Below the pieces are notes generated by a model. The model worked only from the letters and a program-made list of their open reading frames with translations, did not search any database and was not told the origin of the DNA. 64,000 nucleotides of DNA, from positions 124,001 to 188,000 of the forward strand of contig CAJYHN010000012.1 of NCBI GenBank assembly GCA_913774665.1, written 5' to 3'. The position numbers and the translations under genes were made by a program. The stretch is from an uncultured Microbacterium sp. Lineage in GTDB: Bacteria; Actinomycetota; Actinomycetes; Actinomycetales; Microbacteriaceae. Shown here piece after piece: positions 60,706 through 64,000 of this stretch; positions within the stretch are counted from its first letter, which is position 1, and each line of letters starts with the position of its first letter.

Positions 60706-61863
60706 ATGCTGCGCCTGCTCGCCTCCCTCGCGCTCGGAGCCGTCCTCGGCGGTCTCACGGTGGCCGCCATCGGGGATCAGGAGGCGGGTTTCGGGATCTT
60801 CGGGTTCGCTTTCCCGATCTTCATCATCTCGACCGTCCTCGTCCGTGTCGCGAAGTCCCTGTCCCCCGCGCTCCCCTCGCCCGCGGCGGTCACCGCGGCC
60901 CGTGACGCTCGCCGTCTCGGGCGCGCGCGCATCGACGGAATCCGCCAGACCGGCACTCTCGTCAACGACCAGCCGGTGTGCGAGATCGACGTCACCGTGG
61001 TCGCCCTCGACGGCGGAACGTGGGCGACCACCCTCCGTCGGATCGTCCCCCTGATCGAGCTCGCCGCGTACCAGCCGGGGCTCGAGCGCGATGTCGTGAT
61101 CCTCCTCGACGGCGGCCCCGAGGTCGTCTTCGCCGACGGCGAGCTCTCCCCCACCGAGCGGGAGCGACTCGTCGTACCGGCCCGATCCGCGGTTGAGCTC
61201 CGCTCGATCGACGGGGGAACCCGCGTCCGCAACGGACGCCGGAGCGGCCCGCTGCTCGGCGTGGGGCGTCGCGGGCGGCCGTGGCGTCTGGCCCTGTTCG
61301 CGGGGGCGGCGATCGTGGCCGCGATCGTCGTCCTGCTGCCGTATCGCGACGGCCTCGCCCTCACGGTCGCGGCGTGGCAGGACGGCCGCTGGAGTGCCGA
61401 CATGCGCACCCCCGACTCCCTGCAGACGGCGAAGCGCGCCCTGGAGGCCGAGATCGGCCACGATCGGGTGGTCTCGATCGTCGTGACCCCGGATGCCGTG
61501 ATCGTTGACGCCCCGATCCGCGCGGGGGACCAGGCGACGGACGAGTGGACCTTCCGCGCGGGGCGTGTCACCCACGACGGAGCCGCGCTGAGCCAGCCCC
61601 GTGTCGCCGAGGAGCAGTTCTCATGGGGCGACCTCGCGCTCGACCGGGTGTGGCCCTCCCTCCAGGAGGCCTCGGACCAGAGCGGCCTCCCGATCGGAGG
61701 CACGCCGCTGTCCATCAGGCGCACCAGCGACGGCGAGATCGAGAGCCCCACGTTCGGCGAGAGCGTCGGGGTGCCGGACATCTCGTTCGGACTCAACGAC
61801 GACTACCGCAGGGCGTCCTTCACCCTCTCGGCGGACGGGAGCCGGCTCACACCGATCGGGTGA
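60706..61863 (+). CDS. hypothetical membrane protein with tandem soluble domains
   Basis: A 385-residue protein. Two membrane segments near residues 5-48 flank a short turn, then a soluble beta-rich domain (about 80-165, with VCEIDVTVVALDGGTWATTLRRIVPLIELAAYQPGLERDV), a third membrane segment near 196-213, and a C-terminal soluble domain of 170 residues. The first soluble domain looks like a short-beta-barrel/SHOCT-neighbour type found in actinobacterial membrane proteins, but I do not recognise a named family. No catalytic motif is seen. Confidence 0.72.
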   Translation: MLRLLASLALGAVLGGLTVAAIGDQEAGFGIFGFAFPIFIISTVLVRVAKSLSPALPSPAAVTAARDARRLGRARIDGIRQTGTLVNDQPVCEIDVTVVALDGGTWATTLRRIVPLIELAAYQPGLERDVVILLDGGPEVVFADGELSPTERERLVVPARSAVELRSIDGGTRVRNGRRSGPLLGVGRRGRPWRLALFAGAAIVAAIVVLLPYRDGLALTVAAWQDGRWSADMRTPDSLQTAKRALEAEIGHDRVVSIVVTPDAVIVDAPIRAGDQATDEWTFRAGRVTHDGAALSQPRVAEEQFSWGDLALDRVWPSLQEASDQSGLPIGGTPLSIRRTSDGEIESPTFGESVGVPDISFGLNDDYRRASFTLSADGSRLTPIG

Positions 61864-61869
61864 ACCGGG

Positions 61870-62250
61870 TCACTCGTCGAGGACGGCGAGAACATTGCCC
61901 GCCGGGTCGCGGAACCACGCGATGAGCGGACCGCCCTCGCGCATGATGCCGCGGGAATCGGTGGGGAGGTCGGCGTCGTCGTAGATCTTCGTCTCGACGC
62001 CGCGCGAGCGCAGATCGTCGACGGCCGCCTCGACGTCGGCCACCGGGAAGTTGAGCACGGTGAACGACGCGGGCTCGTGGTGCGGCTTGCCGTAGACGAG
62101 GACGCGCCCCCCGGAACCCAGATGGAGCGTGAGAAACCCCGACCCCTCGAGCACCTCCACCCGCAGTCCGAGGGTGTCCGCATAGAAGCGGTGAGCGGCC
62201 TCGAGGTCGTCGACCGCGAAACCCGGGAAAGCGCCGTCGGCACGGAACAC
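61870..62250 (-). CDS. VOC (glyoxalase/bleomycin-resistance) family protein
   Basis: A 126-residue VOC-fold protein with paired beta-alpha-beta-beta-beta units: FPGFAVDDLEAAHRFYADTLGLRVEVLEGSGFLTLHLGSGGRVLVYGK, then FTVLNFPVADVEAAVDDLRSRGVET and GPLIAWFRDPAGNVLAVLDE. I chose the GTG at 62250 because AAGGAG lies 7 bp upstream; upstream codons belong to the 3' end of the neighbour. It may be a lyase, dioxygenase or binding protein; metal ligands are not clearly conserved. Confidence 0.87.
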   Translation of the reverse strand: MFRADGAFPGFAVDDLEAAHRFYADTLGLRVEVLEGSGFLTLHLGSGGRVLVYGKPHHEPASFTVLNFPVADVEAAVDDLRSRGVETKIYDDADLPTDSRGIMREGGPLIAWFRDPAGNVLAVLDE

Positions 62251-62264
62251 GATGTTCTCCTTCG

Positions 62265-63062
62265 CTACTGCGCCACGTAGGCCGTGACGCTCGGTGACAG
62301 ACGGATCGGGATGCCGGTCACGTCGGAATCGTCGGGGTCGCCGATCGCGACGGTCAGAGTATCGTCGACGCCGAAGATCGCGGCTCCCTCCTGCGCTCCG
62401 CTCGCGCACCCGGCCGACCACGGACGGTTGTCGGTGGACGTGAAGGTCACGATGCATCGCCCGTCGCCGTCGTCGGGTTGAGCGAGGTAGATGCGGAAGT
62501 CGCTGACCGTGGCGATGTAGCGCGTGCTTCCGGCGTCGATCCCGCTGTCGCGCAGGATCTCGGCCGAGATGACGTCCTCGACCGTCTGCGGGAACGTCAG
62601 TTCGGGAAAGGCCGCCGCCGCGGGGTCGGGGGTCGTCTCCACGGTCGGTGCCGTGCTCGCCCCGATCGCGATGCCGATCCCGAGCACGACGAGGGCGCCG
62701 ACGGCGGTCGCGATGATGCGGAGGAGCCGGCGCGGCGGGGAGGAGGCGGCATCCGGGATCGTGGCGGGGGGACGGTTCGCGTCACCGTCGGGTGTCGACG
62801 CGCCGGGCGCCTCGCCGGATGCGGAGGAGGCGAAGGCGCCCGAGGCCGTCGGAGCATCGGCCCGAGCGCCGTCGGGGGACGGGGTCCGATGGGAATCGGG
62901 CGCTTCGACGGAGGCGGGCGCCGCGACGGTGACAGGGACGGCAGAGCGACGCGCGCGTTCCTCGAGCTCGGCGAGGCGCTCGATCATCTCGGGCGTCGCC
63001 GTGGCTCCCCCGGCCCCGTACACGCGCTCGCGCAGGCGGTGCAGCTCGACGTCGTCGTCCAT
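62265..63062 (-). CDS. hypothetical single-span membrane protein
   Basis: A 265-residue protein. Residues 1-38 form a charged helical region (MDDDVELHRLRERVYGAGG), 40-108 a low-complexity Ala/Ser/Pro linker, 111-133 one membrane segment, and 135-265 an extracellular domain with a probable disulfide between the Cys of GRCIVTF and SAGCASG. This is a common layout in Microbacteriaceae surface proteins. The start is 6 nt from a TAGAGT box. Confidence 0.75.
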   Translation of the reverse strand: MDDDVELHRLRERVYGAGGATATPEMIERLAELEERARRSAVPVTVAAPASVEAPDSHRTPSPDGARADAPTASGAFASSASGEAPGASTPDGDANRPPATIPDAASSPPRRLLRIIATAVGALVVLGIGIAIGASTAPTVETTPDPAAAAFPELTFPQTVEDVISAEILRDSGIDAGSTRYIATVSDFRIYLAQPDDGDGRCIVTFTSTDNRPWSAGCASGAQEGAAIFGVDDTLTVAIGDPDDSDVTGIPIRLSPSVTAYVAQ

Positions 63063-63068
63063 GCGTTG

Positions 63069-63074
63069 ACTCTA
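63069..63074 (-). promoter_or_regulatory. -10 box of the 63062 gene, leaderless type
   Basis: TAGAGT on the minus strand, 6 nt before the ATG. Confidence 0.5.
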
Positions 63075-63102
63075 GGCCCGGGCCGGCGCGACCGGGCGCG
63101 AC

Positions 63103-64000
63103 TCAGTCCTCGTGGGCGGGCGCCGTGGCATCGAGGGCGTCGGCGGCACCCACCAGAGCGAGGTGCGAGAGCGCCTGCGGGGTGTTCCCGGCCTGTCGAC
63201 CGGTCGTCGGGTCGTATTCCTCGGACAGGAGGCCGAGATCGTTGGCGACGGCGGTCAGCCGCTCCATGAGAGCGAGGGCCTCGTCGCGGCGCCCGCTGTG
63301 GGCGTACTGCCCGACCAGCCAGAACGAGCACGCGAGGAAGGGGTGCTCGTCGCCGGTGAGACCGTCGACACCCGTCGTCCGGTACCGCAGCAGCCAGCCG
63401 TCGGGCATGAGCTTCTCTTCCATGCGCGCCACGGTGGCGAGCATGCGCGGGTCGTCGTAGGCGCAGAAACCCACCTGCGGCAGCACGAGCAGCGAGGCGT
63501 CGACCTCGTCGGTGTCGAAGTGCTGGGTGAACCACCCGCCGGCGTGCACGCCGCGCGCGTCGATGTCGGCCCGAACCCGGTCGCGCAGGGTGCGCCAGGT
63601 CTCGACGTCACCGTCGCGCCCGCCCTTTTCGACGGCCCGGATGCCGCGGTCGAACGCGGCCCACACCATCGCCCGCGAGTGCGTGAAGAAGTGCGGTTCG
63701 CCGCGCATCTCCCAGATGCCGAGATCGGGGCGATCGACCTCACCGGCCAGTTGATCGAGGAGCGCACGCTGCAGGGCCCACGAGAACGTCGTCTCTTCGA
63801 CGCCGGCGTCACGAGCCGCCTCGAGGGCCACCATGACCTCGCCGATGACGTCGGCCTGGTACTGATCGACCGCGCCGTTGCCGATGCGCACGGGGGCCGC
63901 ACCCCCGTAGCCTGGAAGATGGGAGATCTCGCGCTCGGGAAGGTCGCGCTCGCCCGCGACGCCGTACATGATCTGCACGTCCGCCGGATCGCCCGCGATC
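63103..64000 (-). CDS. glycoside hydrolase family 15 protein (5' end outside window)
   Basis: C-terminal part of a GH15 enzyme (trehalase/glucoamylase group), with 298 residues visible and the frame open to the window end. The segments DPADVQIMYGVAGERDLPEREISHLPGYGGAAPVRIGNGAVDQYQADVIGEV, WEMRGEPHFFTHSRAMVWAAFDRGIR and LLSEEYDPTTGRQAGNTPQALSHLALV are the (alpha/alpha)6-barrel landmarks of the family, with EMRG and the catalytic-base Glu of LLSEEYD. Cytosolic actinobacterial members usually hydrolyse trehalose; the specificity cannot be set from this part. Confidence 0.93.
   Translation of the reverse strand, partial: IAGDPADVQIMYGVAGERDLPEREISHLPGYGGAAPVRIGNGAVDQYQADVIGEVMVALEAARDAGVEETTFSWALQRALLDQLAGEVDRPDLGIWEMRGEPHFFTHSRAMVWAAFDRGIRAVEKGGRDGDVETWRTLRDRVRADIDARGVHAGGWFTQHFDTDEVDASLLVLPQVGFCAYDDPRMLATVARMEEKLMPDGWLLRYRTTGVDGLTGDEHPFLACSFWLVGQYAHSGRRDEALALMERLTAVANDLGLLSEEYDPTTGRQAGNTPQALSHLALVGAADALDATAPAHED

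Overview
The window is 64 kb of very GC-rich actinobacterial chromosome, most likely from Microbacterium or a close relative in the Microbacteriaceae. The support is the coding style (GTG starts, ATGA and GTGA stop-start overlaps, almost only G/C-ending codons), the gene families present (coproheme-type heme pathway, F420 genes, DtxR-type MntR, SCO7613-type giant membrane protein), and a striking excess of the heptamer GGATGCC/GGCATCC. No rRNA, tRNA, CRISPR array or complete insertion sequence was seen. Both end genes are cut by the window edge.

Layout. 1-2680: an ABC exporter pair (first gene truncated) and a TauE/SafE-type permease. 3201-9745: a coenzyme F420 block with fbiC, a Baeyer-Villiger-type flavoprotein, F420-dependent glucose-6-phosphate dehydrogenase, fbiD/cofC and fbiA/cofD. 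The CofH half of this FbiC has lost all three cluster cysteines. 9836-14770: an accessory locus with an EbfC-like protein, an EspC-like type VII secretion target, a TNT-domain (NAD+ glycohydrolase type) polymorphic toxin, a candidate immunity protein, an internally repeated protein overlapping a frameshifted ART-fold gene, and decayed remnants. 14851-25114: heme synthesis (hemL, hemB, hemD, hemC, hemQ, hemY, hemE on the minus strand; hemA divergent), interrupted by three small membrane or envelope genes. 25155-33730: a small hypothetical, a HhH-GPD protein, a 1503-residue membrane protein, glyS and menC.

33731-34547 is a gene-free tract of three palindromic repeat units separated by 20-bp tandem repeats. 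34548-48889: SDR, GNAT, MFS, a TetR gene with two operators facing an MDR dehydrogenase, purU, FHA protein, ArsR plus MFS, a serine-hydrolase-like pseudoenzyme, M13 peptidase, MATE and TrmH. 49014-51017: mntH-mntR with a double operator over the mntH start. 51052-64000: SDR, CsbD, HAD, pyrE and xth (divergent), FMN reductase, a histidine kinase/response regulator next to a NatAB-like ABC exporter, two hypothetical membrane proteins, a VOC protein and the end of a GH15 enzyme.

Two genome-wide habits stand out. About twenty genes have a TANNNT-like -10 box ending 6-7 nt before the start codon, the signature of leaderless mRNAs; I used it to choose several starts. Intergenic hairpins close most converging or ending transcription units.
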